From Clostridium sp031626875 (GTDB taxonomy: Bacteria; Bacillota; Clostridia; Clostridiales; Clostridiaceae), in NCBI RefSeq assembly GCF_031626875.1, contig NZ_JANDMF010000006.1, forward strand, positions 80,458 to 144,457: 64,000 nt of DNA, in the 5' to 3' direction. A program made the translations under genes and the position numbers. The notes beneath the pieces were generated by a model, which was not told where the DNA came from, did not search any database, and worked only from the letters and a program-made list of their open reading frames with translations. Numbering within the stretch: position 1 is the stretch's first letter; every line of letters starts with the position of its first letter. This document shows, piece after piece, positions 1 through 8,740 of this stretch.

Positions 1-696
1 TTCCTTAGCATCATCAATTTTCTCCATTCCTCTATAAAGAATTCCTACTTTGTCAACTGCAATTAAATTTTTAACTCCTGATGATAACAGAAGTTTAGCT
101 ATAGCAGTTCCTGCTGCCCCAGCACCATTTACTACTACTTTTATATCTTCTAACTTCTTATCAACTACCTTAAGTGAATTTATAACACCAGCAAGCACTA
201 CTATTGCTGTTCCATGTTGATCATCATGAAATACTGGAATATCCACTACTTTTTTCAATTTCTCTTCAACTTCGAAGCATCTTGGCGCTCCAATATCCTC
301 TAAATTTATCCCTCCAAAGGTTGGTGCAATCAATCTAACAGCGTTAACGATTTCATCAACATTCTTAGAGTCTACTAATATAGGAAATGCATCAACATCT
401 GCAAATTCTTTAAATAATATTGCTTTTCCCTCCATTACAGGCATCCCTGCCATTGGTCCTATATCTCCAAGTCCAAGTACTGCACTTCCATCTGTTACAA
501 CTGCAACTAGATTTCCTTTAGCAGTATACTTGTATACGTTTTCTTCATCTTCATGAATTTTTCTGCATGGCTCTGCAACTCCTGGTGTATATGCAAGACT
601 TAAATCATCTCTTGTCTCAACTTTTACTTTAGATGTTACTGTAATCTTCCCTTTATTTTCCTCGTGTAATTTTAAGCTTTCTTCAAAATAGTTCAT
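1..696 (-). CDS. NAD(P)-dependent malic enzyme, N-terminal part (cut by window edge)
   Basis: This is the N-terminal 232 codons of a malic enzyme, which oxidatively decarboxylates malate to pyruvate in the cytosol. The reverse-strand translation begins MNYFEESLKLHEENKGK and shows the family motifs YTPGVAEPC, VVTDGSAVLGLGDIGP and MAGMPVMEGK near residues 35-85. FHDDQHGTA (metal and substrate region) and the start of the Rossmann fold, VVNGAGAAGTA, follow. The start ATG at 694-696 is preceded by a good AAGGAAGGG ribosome binding site. The gene runs off the left edge, so the C-terminal half is not visible. Cofactor preference cannot be judged. It reads away from the exporter operon and has its own upstream region. 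Confidence 0.93.
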   Translation of the reverse strand, partial: MNYFEESLKLHEENKGKITVTSKVKVETRDDLSLAYTPGVAEPCRKIHEDEENVYKYTAKGNLVAVVTDGSAVLGLGDIGPMAGMPVMEGKAILFKEFADVDAFPILVDSKNVDEIVNAVRLIAPTFGGINLEDIGAPRCFEVEEKLKKVVDIPVFHDDQHGTAIVVLAGVINSLKVVDKKLEDIKVVVNGAGAAGTAIAKLLLSSGVKNLIAVDKVGILYRGMEKIDDAKE

Positions 697-866
697 TTAA
701 TACACCCTTCCTTTTTAGATATTTATATTTAAATTTTAGTATTTTTCTCTATGGCTAAATAATATCATCTATTCGGAAATATAAAAATATTCTGTAAATT
801 TAAATATAATATTGTAAATTAAAAAAACTTTGTATACGTTTTAACGAACTTCAAAAAAACAAAAAT

Positions 867-884
867 AGGGCTCCAAAGAGCCCT
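867..884 (-). terminator. Intrinsic terminator of the ABC exporter operon
   Basis: A 7-bp GC-rich stem (AGGGCTC/GAGCCCT) with a CAAA loop lies 21 bp beyond the permease stop codon. Read on the minus strand it is followed by TATTTTTGTTTTTTTG, a typical T-tract. Confidence 0.85.
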
Positions 885-904
885 TAATCTAATCTCTCAA
901 TTAA

Positions 905-2077
905 TTATTCAAATCTTAAAGCCTCAATAGGATTTAATTTTGACGCTTTAATAGCTGGATACATGCCAAATACAATTCCTACACATACTGAAAACAAGAA
1001 AGATCCTATAACAACATTATTAGAAACAATTACATTCAGCTTAAATAAAATTTCCATTCCATAAGAGCCTACAAATCCCAAAATCACTCCTATTATTCCT
1101 CCAAAGCCACTAATACAAGCAGATTCTATTAAAAATTGGACTAATATAGTTGTTCGCCTTGCTCCTATAGCTTTTCTTATTCCAATCTCACTTGTTCTTT
1201 CTATTACTGAAACAAGCATAATGTTCATGATCCCTATTCCACCAACTATTAAAGAAATCCCTGCAATTCCTGCAAGCATAGTTGTAAAACTTGATGTGGT
1301 AGAATTTATTGTATCAAGAAGTGAAGTTTGGTCAAATATTTTATAGCTTTTTGTGTCATTATCATATTTCTTATTAAAAAATAATTGCAAATAACTCATA
1401 GCTTCACTTACCATATCTTTATTTTCTGCTTCTACATAAAAATTTCTAATATTTGTATTCATAAGTAACCTTTCAGCTGTAGAAAGAGGTGTTATTATCC
1501 TATCATCACTTGAGCCCATTAAGGAACTTCCTGTTGCTTTAATTACTCCAATAATACTGAATTCTACTCCATTAACATACATATTTTTACCTACTACATT
1601 TGTTGTTCCAAAAATATTTTTTGCTGTTTCAGTCCCTATGACCACAACTTTATATCTATTTACTTGATCTCTATTATTAATAAATCGTCCATCACTTACT
1701 TCAACTTTTCTTATTTCTGCAAAAATTGGAATTGATCCTTGTAAAGTTGTTATTCCTGTTTTATCCTCTGCCTTTATATTAATATTAGGTTGAGTAAGTA
1801 TTGGAGCAATATCTTTTATTCCTGGTCTATTTTTTAACTGGTTAAATTCCTCGTCTGAAATTGGTTCTGTTTTATTTCCAGTAATATTAACTGTTATAAG
1901 GTTTGTCCCCAAGCCTTCTATCATTCCAATTACTTGTTTTTTAGTTCCTTCCCCAATAGCTAACATTATAATTACAGAAGATATTCCTATTATTATACCT
2001 AACATAGTTAAAACTGAACGTATCTTATTACTCCACACTGAAGATAGTGAAATTATTAAAAGCTTTGAAAACCTCAT
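905..2077 (-). CDS. MacB/FtsX-type ABC transporter permease
   Basis: This is the membrane subunit of a MacB/LolCDE-like ABC exporter, 390 residues. The N-terminus has a juxtamembrane stretch and one membrane helix (LTMLGIIIGISSVIIML). A large extracytoplasmic MacB-PCD-like domain follows (about residues 45-250), then three helices with the conserved FtsX segment IMLVSVIERTSEIGIRKAIGARR (part of it quoted). I chose the ATG at 2075-2077 (MRFSKLL) because GGAAGGATGG lies just upstream; an in-frame start further up lacks a comparable site. The start is one base past the stop codon of the ATPase gene, so the two are translationally coupled. With the ATPase and two HlyD-like adaptors it forms an exporter whose substrate (peptide, drug or lipid) cannot be read from the sequence. 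Confidence 0.9.
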   Translation of the reverse strand: MRFSKLLIISLSSVWSNKIRSVLTMLGIIIGISSVIIMLAIGEGTKKQVIGMIEGLGTNLITVNITGNKTEPISDEEFNQLKNRPGIKDIAPILTQPNINIKAEDKTGITTLQGSIPIFAEIRKVEVSDGRFINNRDQVNRYKVVVIGTETAKNIFGTTNVVGKNMYVNGVEFSIIGVIKATGSSLMGSSDDRIITPLSTAERLLMNTNIRNFYVEAENKDMVSEAMSYLQLFFNKKYDNDTKSYKIFDQTSLLDTINSTTSSFTTMLAGIAGISLIVGGIGIMNIMLVSVIERTSEIGIRKAIGARRTTILVQFLIESACISGFGGIIGVILGFVGSYGMEILFKLNVIVSNNVVIGSFLFSVCVGIVFGMYPAIKASKLNPIEALRFE

Positions 2078-2078
2078 A

Positions 2079-2846
2079 TTATTCACCATCCTTCCCATTA
2101 TCACTTTTATCAGATACCAATTCAATTTCTTTATACTCAATTTTCTTATAATCTAATATATCTGAAATAATTTTACCATCTCTTACACTTATCATTCTTT
2201 TAGCATTAGCCGCTATTTCTTTATCATGCGTAATCATTATTATTGTATTTCCTTCTTCATTTAAATCAGTTAACATTTGAAGTACTTCTTTTCCTGTTTT
2301 ACTATCCAACGCGCCAGTTGGTTCATCTGCCAAAATAATTTGTGGTTTTGTAACTAAAGCTCTAGCTATAGCCACCCTTTGTTTTTGTCCTCCAGAGAGT
2401 TCTGTTGGTTTATGCTTCAAATGTGTTTCTAAACCTACTCGTTTAAGGGCAGCTATTGATTTTTCTCTTACTATCTTGCTAGAAATCCCCTGATATAATA
2501 GTGGTAATTCTACATTTTCTAAAACATTAAGTTTAGGTAGTAGGTTATAACTTTGAAATATAAATCCTATCTTTTCATTTCTAATTTTAGCTAACTTTGA
2601 ATCACTGCATTTTGTATTTATTCCATCTAAAATGTATTCCCCACTAGTTGGAACATCTAGGCATCCTATTATATTCATAAGAGTAGATTTTCCTGCCCCT
2701 GAAGGCCCTAATATAGCTACATATTCACCTTTTTCTATGATTAAATTTATATCCTCTAAAGCTTTGAATTCATTATTTCCCATATGATATATCTTATTAA
2801 CGTTTTTTATACTAATCACTTGTAATTCTTTTAGATTCTTAGCCAT
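2079..2846 (-). CDS. ABC transporter ATPase, LolD/MacB family
   Basis: This is the 255-residue nucleotide-binding subunit of the exporter. It has Walker A GPSGAGKST, Q-loop FIFQSYNLLP, signature LSGGQKQR, Walker B IILADEPTGALDS and H-loop MITHDKE, all in the order and spacing of the MacB/LolD/SalX family. The start at 2844-2846 (MAKNLKELQ) is preceded by GGAGG at a 10-base spacing. A longer frame upstream (MKYIKF...) overlaps the adaptor gene region and lacks a ribosome binding site. It is transcribed after the adaptors and abuts the permease. ATP hydrolysis here would power the mechanotransmission typical of MacB-like exporters; that role comes from family knowledge. Confidence 0.95.
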   Translation of the reverse strand: MAKNLKELQVISIKNVNKIYHMGNNEFKALEDINLIIEKGEYVAILGPSGAGKSTLMNIIGCLDVPTSGEYILDGINTKCSDSKLAKIRNEKIGFIFQSYNLLPKLNVLENVELPLLYQGISSKIVREKSIAALKRVGLETHLKHKPTELSGGQKQRVAIARALVTKPQIILADEPTGALDSKTGKEVLQMLTDLNEEGNTIIMITHDKEIAANAKRMISVRDGKIISDILDYKKIEYKEIELVSDKSDNGKDGE

Positions 2847-2902
2847 AAAATTTTTACCTCCAAATAAATTTTCCTTATAAACAAATTTTATATATTTCAA
2901 AA

Positions 2903-4009
2903 TTAATGGCCTTCACTAAATTTTTTTAATCTACTTAATACATCATCACTACTTAAACCAATTGATGAGTTATCACTTGGTAAACTTATCAAAATGTTAT
3001 CCCCTTCCAGAATTCCATCTAATATTTCAACATACTCTCCATTTTCTACTCCAGTATTAATCGGAATTAAATTACTATCTGACTTTTTATTAACTTCACT
3101 CTCTGAAGTGTTCTCAGAACTTTCTTCACCTTTATTTGAAGTCATCACATATTTTTTACCTTCTTTTTCAATTAACGCATCTTTAGCAATAGTCAGTACA
3201 TTTCCTTTATTCTCCACTAAAATATTCACATTTGCATTCATTCCTATTTTAATATCCTGTGAATTTTTAATTGATACTATAACTTCATAAGTTGTCACAT
3301 TATTTACAATGGTACTAGCTTGTGAAACTTCCTCTACTACACCTTCAAATTTTTTATCATCTACTGCATTAAATTTTATTTCAGCAAGTTGCCCTACCTT
3401 AACCTTTAAAATATTCAATTCATCCACCAAAACTTTTACCTTAAAAGATGCAGGATCAACAATAGTAAGTATTGGCTTTCCCAATTGAACAATATCCTCA
3501 TTATTATTATTTTTAGTAATTACTATACCACTTATTGGTGATGTAACTGTCATTTTATTTAATTGTTCATTAACACTATTAAGTTGATTTTCAGCATCTG
3601 TTACAGCCAAAGCATTTACAGAAGTTTCAGCATCATTTTTTGATGCAGCTAAGGTTAGTTTTTGTCTTTCTAAATTATTTTCTGCTCTTAATGCATTTTG
3701 TCTAATCTCATAATTATCTACTGTAAATAAAGTATCCCCTGCATTTACGATATCTCCAACCTTAACTTTTAAATTCTTAATATTTCCATTGTTATTTGCT
3801 ATTAAATCTTTAGATGAACCTGCATAAACGCTTCCCTTTCCTTGAACCTTCACTTCCATATTCATTCTTTTTGCAGTTGTAATTTTGTACCTATTCTCTA
3901 AAACAATAGGCTTGTTTTGAAAAAAACATTTATAACTTACAACGCTTCCAATTATGATCATCAATACAATTAAACAAATTATCAATTGTTTAATAAATTT
4001 ATTCTTCAT
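2903..4009 (-). CDS. HlyD/MacA-like periplasmic adaptor subunit, single-barrel form
   Basis: This is a 368-residue membrane fusion protein of the exporter. One N-terminal helix (KQLIICLIVLMIIIGSVVSY) anchors it. It is followed by a biotinyl-lipoyl half motif (DLIANNNGNIKNLKVKVGD), a short coiled-coil hairpin (about residues 105-155), the second lipoyl half (MTVTSPISGIVITK) and a beta-barrel domain. A low-complexity Ser/Glu insert (ESSENTSESEVNKKSDS) interrupts the C-terminal membrane-proximal domain. The start at 4007-4009 (MKNKF) has TAGGAGG upstream. It shares many segments with the next gene upstream (GEYVEILDGILEGD versus ENYIEILDGIEEGE), so the two are paralogues within one operon. It presumably couples the FtsX-type permease to the outside. 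Confidence 0.88.
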   Translation of the reverse strand: MKNKFIKQLIICLIVLMIIIGSVVSYKCFFQNKPIVLENRYKITTAKRMNMEVKVQGKGSVYAGSSKDLIANNNGNIKNLKVKVGDIVNAGDTLFTVDNYEIRQNALRAENNLERQKLTLAASKNDAETSVNALAVTDAENQLNSVNEQLNKMTVTSPISGIVITKNNNNEDIVQLGKPILTIVDPASFKVKVLVDELNILKVKVGQLAEIKFNAVDDKKFEGVVEEVSQASTIVNNVTTYEVIVSIKNSQDIKIGMNANVNILVENKGNVLTIAKDALIEKEGKKYVMTSNKGEESSENTSESEVNKKSDSNLIPINTGVENGEYVEILDGILEGDNILISLPSDNSSIGLSSDDVLSRLKKFSEGH

Positions 4010-4068
4010 CACTAGCCTCCTAATTTTTTTAATCTGCATATTTTATTTTTTATGTTATAAATGGATTT

Positions 4069-5706
4069 TTAATTAATCTTTAAAAGTTCTTCTCCTTCTT
4101 CAATTCCATCTAGTATCTCTATATAATTTTCATTTTCTATTCCTGTTTTTACTTCTATTATATTTCCACTTTTATTCTTAACATATCTTTTATCCTCTTT
4201 TTCTATAACTGTCTCTGTTGGTACAGCCAAGACATCCGTTTTACTATCCATAATAATGCTGACATTTGCACTCATCCCAACCTTTATATCATCTATATCT
4301 TTAATTGAAGCAATAATATTATAATTGGTTATCTCATTAGCGGAAGTCCCTAATTGTGCTATAGATTCAATATTTCCTTCATAAATCTTATCATTTATTG
4401 AATCAAATCTAATTTCAACTTTTTGCCCTTCTTTTATCTTTTTGATATCTAATTCATCAACTGCTACTTTTACCTTCAAAGAAGATGTATCAACAATAGT
4501 AAGTATTGGTGTAGAAACTTGTGGAACAACCAAACTGCTTGTCCCTATTCCGTTTATTCCAGTAACTAATTCCGAATTTTTTTTATTTACTTTAGTAATT
4601 ACTCCATTTATTGGTGCTGTTATTGTCATTTTATTTGCCACATCTTTAGCTAAACTAAGTTGAATTTCAGCATCTTTTATATTTAATTTATCATATTCTA
4701 ATTTTTTACTATTTTTAAGATTATCTAATGCTAATTTCTGTTTTTCTAAATTATCTTTTATTTTTCCAATGTTTTCTCTAAGTATATCTTTTCCAGAACT
4801 AAAAAGATTCTGGTTATCTTTAACAAGATCACCGACTTTTAAATTTAAATTACTTAATATCCCATCATAATTAGCTGTTATTGGAATTTTTTTATTCAAA
4901 TTATTTCTATCTGCTATTACCAATACTTCAGTTGCTTCATTAACTTTTTCTAAATCTCTTCCTGTAATATTTCCTATACTCCCTTTAATTATATCTCCAT
5001 TTTTACTTTTCACTTCTACTACAATTCCATCTATTGGAGATTTAACTATCATTTTATTTAACTTTTCATATATACTGCTTAACGGTGTATTTATGGTATT
5101 TATAGCTCCACTAATCTTTTCTAATAAATCATTATAACCTTTAATATAGTTCTCTAAATTTGACTTTTCTTTATCTAAATCTTTTACAGTATCAGTAATG
5201 TTTTTGATTAATGCTTCATTACTGCCTTTTGATATTGATGAAATTTTATCTAACTCACTACATGCTTTACTTAATTCTTCATTGACTTCATTCATTACTC
5301 TACTAATCTTTATAAATGAGTCATTATAACTTTTTGTATCATTTTCTAAAATTAACTTTTGCCTTTCTAAATTTGTTTCAGCATCTTTTAAATATTTTAT
5401 TAATTCTTCACTATTAGACTCAAAAAGTTTTTCTCCTTGCTGAACAGTATCTCCAACTTTAACCTGTAGATTTTTTATTTCCCCATTATTATTAGCTACT
5501 ATATCTCTAGATGTTTCTGCATAAATACTTCCAGTTCCTTTGATGCTTGAAGTCATATTAATTTTTTTAGATAAAATTTTTTTAGAAGTATTTATAATCT
5601 CACTGGTTTCATTATAAGTAGCTTTTTTATAACCAGAATACACAGTAATAAAAACTATACAAATTAATAAACAAATTATTAAAATCTTCTTCTCTTTTTT
5701 CTGCAT
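4069..5706 (-). CDS. HlyD/MacA-like adaptor with internally duplicated lipoyl-hairpin module
   Basis: This 545-residue adaptor protein is the first gene of the exporter operon. After an N-terminal anchor helix (LIICLLICIVFITVYSGY) it carries two successive lipoyl/hairpin modules. Module one has DIVANNNGEIKNLQVKVGD, a coiled coil (about residues 110-210) and MIVKSPIDGIVVEV. Module two has ITANYDGILSNLNLKVGD, a coiled coil (about 310-360) and MTITAPINGVITKV. The usual beta-barrel and membrane-proximal domains follow (VDELDIKKIKEGQ, ENYIEILDGI). The family is normally about 350-400 residues with one module, so this protein is about 150-180 residues longer through an internal duplication. The ATG at 5704-5706 has GAGGAG at good spacing. 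The promoter lies at 5750-5777. Confidence 0.85.
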   Translation of the reverse strand: MQKKEKKILIICLLICIVFITVYSGYKKATYNETSEIINTSKKILSKKINMTSSIKGTGSIYAETSRDIVANNNGEIKNLQVKVGDTVQQGEKLFESNSEELIKYLKDAETNLERQKLILENDTKSYNDSFIKISRVMNEVNEELSKACSELDKISSISKGSNEALIKNITDTVKDLDKEKSNLENYIKGYNDLLEKISGAINTINTPLSSIYEKLNKMIVKSPIDGIVVEVKSKNGDIIKGSIGNITGRDLEKVNEATEVLVIADRNNLNKKIPITANYDGILSNLNLKVGDLVKDNQNLFSSGKDILRENIGKIKDNLEKQKLALDNLKNSKKLEYDKLNIKDAEIQLSLAKDVANKMTITAPINGVITKVNKKNSELVTGINGIGTSSLVVPQVSTPILTIVDTSSLKVKVAVDELDIKKIKEGQKVEIRFDSINDKIYEGNIESIAQLGTSANEITNYNIIASIKDIDDIKVGMSANVSIIMDSKTDVLAVPTETVIEKEDKRYVKNKSGNIIEVKTGIENENYIEILDGIEEGEELLKIN

Positions 5707-5749
5707 TTATTAATCTCCTCATTATTTATAATCAAATACATATAATATA

Positions 5750-5777
5750 AGTATACCCTCTATATTCCATTTTTCAA
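5750..5777 (-). promoter_or_regulatory. Predicted sigma-A promoter of the exporter operon
   Basis: Reading on the minus strand, TTGAAA (5772-5777) and TATACT (5750-5755) are separated by 16 bp. This puts the transcript start about 40 bases before the adaptor ATG. Confidence 0.6.
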
Positions 5778-5809
5778 TCTAATATTATATTATTCTGCAT
5801 AACAGTTAG

Positions 5810-5847
5810 TTTACATAACTTATTTAACTATAAATAAGTTATGTAAA
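5810..5847. promoter_or_regulatory. Perfect 17-bp inverted repeat upstream of the exporter promoter
   Basis: TTTACATAACTTATTTA (5810-5826) and its exact complement (5831-5847) are separated by 4 bases. No T-tract follows on the minus strand. It ends 32 bp upstream of the -35 box of the exporter operon. This suits an operator or activator site better than a terminator, but that function is inferred. Its right edge overlaps the next hairpin by three bases. Confidence 0.6.
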
Positions 5848-5898
5848 AAATTCAGGGACAGTATTAGCTTTTTTACTATTACTGTCCCTGAATTTTTT
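5845..5898. terminator. Strong hairpin terminator downstream of the AI-2E family gene
   Basis: A perfect 18-bp stem, AAAAAATTCAGGGACAGT (5845-5862) against 5881-5898, encloses an 18-base loop. The A- and T-rich stem ends would allow termination in either direction. It lies 23 bp after the stop codon of the AI-2E transporter gene. Confidence 0.85.
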
Positions 5899-5921
5899 AA
5901 TTAATTTTTATTACCATATAT

Positions 5922-7106
5922 TTATATATCTACATTCCGACTCTTAACTCTATCATTTATTATTGTAGAAAGTACAGTGTATATTACTGCAAAAAGTGGT
6001 GTTCCAATTAACATTCCTAATATACCAAAAGTGCTTCCTCCAATAGTTATAGCTAACAATACCCATAGTGCAGATAATCCAATAGAATTTCCCACTACCA
6101 TTGGATAAATTAAATTTCCTTCTATTTGTTGAATAACTAAAATAAGTACAATAAACCATAATGCTTGAATAGGATTAACCATTAATATAATAAATGCTGC
6201 TGGTATAGTTCCAATGAATGCACCAAAAACAGGTATTAATGCTGTAATTCCTATTATTGTACCAGTAAGAACTGCATAAGGCATACCAAATATAGTCATT
6301 CCTATAAAACACATTACACCAAGTATTAAAGCTTCTACAAATTGACCTATTACAAATTTTGAAAACTTATAATTTGAAATTTCAGCTATCTTAAGTATGC
6401 TTTGTACTGTTTCTTTTTCCATAAAAGCATATAAAAATTTCTTTATTTGTATTCCTAACTTTTCCTTACTAAGTAATATATATATTGCAATTATTACTCC
6501 CATAAGAAAGTTAATAATAGTTGAAGTAACACCTACAGTTATAGTTAATATTTGTGATACTAAAGTTCCTGTAATATTTCCAATTACATTTAATAGTTCT
6601 GATCCCATAGAAGAAATCTTCTCTGAAACTTGATTAAATATTTCTGTCTTTCCCATATATTCTGCTGATCCCATATATTGCGATACATACTTCTCTAGAG
6701 AAGCTGCATATATTGGAATATTTTTAACTAATGTAGATCCACTGTCAATAATCTGTGGAACAATAAATAGTATTATTCCAATTATAGCTCCAATTACTAC
6801 AACTAATGTTATTACTATAGCTAAAGGTCTTTTAATCTTTTTTTCTATAGATTCTTTAACACATCTTTTCCCTTTTACTTTACACTTTTCGAAAATTTTT
6901 CCAAGTACTTTATCCTCAAAAAATTTCATAGGCAAATTTAAAACAAATGCAATACATATTCCAATCAAAAATGGCTGTATTATTCCAATTCCTGAATTTA
7001 TTACTCCCCCTACAGTATCTAAATTCATAAAAATATATGCTACAAATATCACACAAGTGGCTAATATTAAGTTTGATTTAAACTTTTTATCTTTAAAGTA
7101 ATTCAT
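5922..7106 (-). CDS. AI-2E family transporter (PF01594 type membrane protein)
   Basis: This is a 394-residue polytopic membrane protein of the AI-2E/YdbI/YtvI permease family. There are about seven or eight hydrophobic helices: an N-terminal pair, a long amphipathic middle (IPIYAASLEKYVSQYMG...), then the conserved GMPYAVLTGTIIGITALIP and GNLIYPMVVGNSIGLSALWV segments near residues 275-345. Members include the TqsA AI-2 exporter and Na+/H+ antiporter-like proteins, so the substrate cannot be assigned. The start is supported by AAAGGAG 7 bases upstream of the ATG at 7104-7106. The first 14 bases overlap the end of the upstream acetyltransferase gene, implying coupled translation. Confidence 0.9.
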   Translation of the reverse strand: MNYFKDKKFKSNLILATCVIFVAYIFMNLDTVGGVINSGIGIIQPFLIGICIAFVLNLPMKFFEDKVLGKIFEKCKVKGKRCVKESIEKKIKRPLAIVITLVVVIGAIIGIILFIVPQIIDSGSTLVKNIPIYAASLEKYVSQYMGSAEYMGKTEIFNQVSEKISSMGSELLNVIGNITGTLVSQILTITVGVTSTIINFLMGVIIAIYILLSKEKLGIQIKKFLYAFMEKETVQSILKIAEISNYKFSKFVIGQFVEALILGVMCFIGMTIFGMPYAVLTGTIIGITALIPVFGAFIGTIPAAFIILMVNPIQALWFIVLILVIQQIEGNLIYPMVVGNSIGLSALWVLLAITIGGSTFGILGMLIGTPLFAVIYTVLSTIINDRVKSRNVDI

Positions 7107-7659
7107 TCTTTAACTCCTTTTTTAAAACATATCTTCTTAACCCACCATATTTAAGTTTATCTGCCTCTACAGTATAATTTAACTTTTTAAATGTATTTAC
7201 ACTATATATATTAAATGGTGACGCTGTAGCACTTAATATTTTCATATTATTTTTTACGGCTTCTTTTTCAAGCATCTCACATATCCTTTTTTGTAATCTA
7301 TTTCCTCTATATTCTTCCTTAACTAATGTTGATTCTATTTGTCCTACTTTTAATAATTCTTCTCCTTTTATATTTAAATCATATCCATAATTATGGTTAT
7401 CATACTCATATTCACAATATACTCCTATTGCTATTAATGAATCATCCTCAAGAACACAACCTAGTATCTTCCCATTTTCCTCTATATTTTTTTGAAACTC
7501 TTCTTTACTTGATGGCGAATACCATTCTTTTTCTTTAAGGTCATCTAATATCCTTTGTTGTAAATCCATTATTTTATCTAAATAACTTGTATTAAGAAAT
7601 TTAAATTTACCCTTACATATTATTCCATCTTTTTTCTTAATCTCTAAATCTGAATTCAT
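7093..7659 (-). CDS. GNAT family N-acetyltransferase
   Basis: This is a 188-residue cytosolic protein of the GCN5-related acetyltransferase fold. The acetyl-CoA binding region is visible as VGQIESTLVKEEYRGNRLQKRICEML (V-x-x-x-x-R/Q-G-x-G/R variant, about residues 110-135), followed by the ATASPFNIYSVNTFKKLNY segment typical of the C-terminal half. The acceptor substrate is unknown. The start is uncertain: ATG at 7657-7659 and ATG at 7660-7662 are adjacent, and both follow GTGAGGG. The first has the better spacing. A GTG at 7669-7671 is also in frame but lies in the ribosome binding site. It is co-transcribed with the AI-2E family gene, with a 14-base overlap. Confidence 0.85.
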   Translation of the reverse strand: MNSDLEIKKKDGIICKGKFKFLNTSYLDKIMDLQQRILDDLKEKEWYSPSSKEEFQKNIEENGKILGCVLEDDSLIAIGVYCEYEYDNHNYGYDLNIKGEELLKVGQIESTLVKEEYRGNRLQKRICEMLEKEAVKNNMKILSATASPFNIYSVNTFKKLNYTVEADKLKYGGLRRYVLKKELKNELL

Positions 7660-7813
7660 CATATCCCTCACTTATTTAAATAATACTTATATACTACCAT
7701 AAGGAAGGCTTATTAGTAAATTTCTCCCCCATACATAACTTAAATAATTGTACATTTTTAAAATAATACCTTCTTTTTTAACTATTCAATAGACAAAAAC
7801 TGTAATAAATTAA

Positions 7814-7839
7814 GAAAGGAGATTCTCAATTCTCCTTTC
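7814..7839 (-). terminator. Hairpin after the SIMPL-domain gene
   Basis: The 9-bp stem GAAAGGAGA (7814-7822) pairs with TCTCCTTTC (7831-7839). Read on the minus strand it is followed by TTAATTTATTA, a modest T-rich tail. It lies about 70 bp beyond the stop of the SIMPL gene. Confidence 0.6.
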
Positions 7840-7911
7840 TCAATTATTTAAATTATACAATATTTTAACCTGAATAAACATTAAGCAAACCTTAATTTGA
7901 TTTTACATTAC

Positions 7912-8586
7912 CTAATGGAATAAAAATATAGCATCAATTTCTGCAATTATCTCATTTTCTCCTGATTCAATAGGTGTACTTACTCCTGCTGCTTTATAAC
8001 TAACACCACTTAATGGCCTTACTATTCCACTACTCCTCTCATTTATTTCACTTGGAACAACATTTAAATGTACCCTTAGTTTATTAGCCATAACAACTGC
8101 TTTATTTTGAGCATCTTCAATAGCTAAATTTAATGCTTCATAATAGTGTCTTTTTTCATCTGAAACAATAAATTTAATATCACTCACAGAATTAGCTCCA
8201 TTACTTACTGCTGTGTCAATTATTCCACCTGCAATACCTATATTAGTAATAATTACTTTTATAAAATTACTTACCTCATATCCTCTAAAAACTTGTTTTC
8301 CATCAACATAATCATAGTTAGATTTTATATTATAGTTTTCAGTTTGTATAAATCTATCAGAAATCCCCATTGCTTTTATACCATTTATAACATTTTGTGT
8401 TATTTTAGCATTTTCCTCTTGTGCTAATTGTAATTCTTGATTTTCTGTTACTACACCTATTTGAATCTCAGCTAAGTCTGGCTGTGCTTTTAATACACCT
8501 TTTCCAGAAACCCTTATTTTATTAGTTCTTTTATAATCTCCGTAATCGCTTAAGCAATAATTATCACTTTCTCTTGATGAATACAT
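7912..8586 (-). CDS. SIMPL domain-containing protein (DUF541/YggE-like)
   Basis: This is a 224-residue protein of the SIMPL (DUF541) family, whose members include E. coli YggE and Brucella BP26 and which form oligomeric beta-rich assemblies. Family features seen are the opening strand IRVSGKGVLKAQPDLAEIQIGV (about residues 23-44), FIQTENYNIKSNYDY, the repeat-like YEVSNFIKVIITNI, and IEDAQNKAVVMANKL near residue 165. Unlike YggE it has no signal peptide: the first 20 residues are polar, so a cytosolic location is more likely. The ATG at 8584-8586 is preceded by GAAGGGGC. It is divergent from the kinase gene and transcribed alone. Confidence 0.85.
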   Translation of the reverse strand: MYSSRESDNYCLSDYGDYKRTNKIRVSGKGVLKAQPDLAEIQIGVVTENQELQLAQEENAKITQNVINGIKAMGISDRFIQTENYNIKSNYDYVDGKQVFRGYEVSNFIKVIITNIGIAGGIIDTAVSNGANSVSDIKFIVSDEKRHYYEALNLAIEDAQNKAVVMANKLRVHLNVVPSEINERSSGIVRPLSGVSYKAAGVSTPIESGENEIIAEIDAIFLFH

Positions 8587-8677
8587 ATTTTTAGCCCCTT
8601 CAAAAAAATATCTACTTCTATAATATGATTATTTCATAAAATGTCTAATATATCAGAAAAATAGATAAATTTATAGT

Positions 8678-8706
8678 TTTATGGTGATAATCACTTATGT
8701 TATAAT
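8678..8706 (+). promoter_or_regulatory. Promoter of the PASTA kinase gene with embedded palindrome
   Basis: The -35-like TTTATG (8678-8683) and -10 TATAAT (8701-8706) are 17 bp apart, and the -10 is extended by TGT. The perfect palindrome GTGATAATCAC (8684-8694) fills most of the spacer, as a repressor operator would. The binding protein is unknown. Confidence 0.5.
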
Positions 8707-8740
8707 TCATATATTACATTAGTTTTAAGGGGGACGTACT

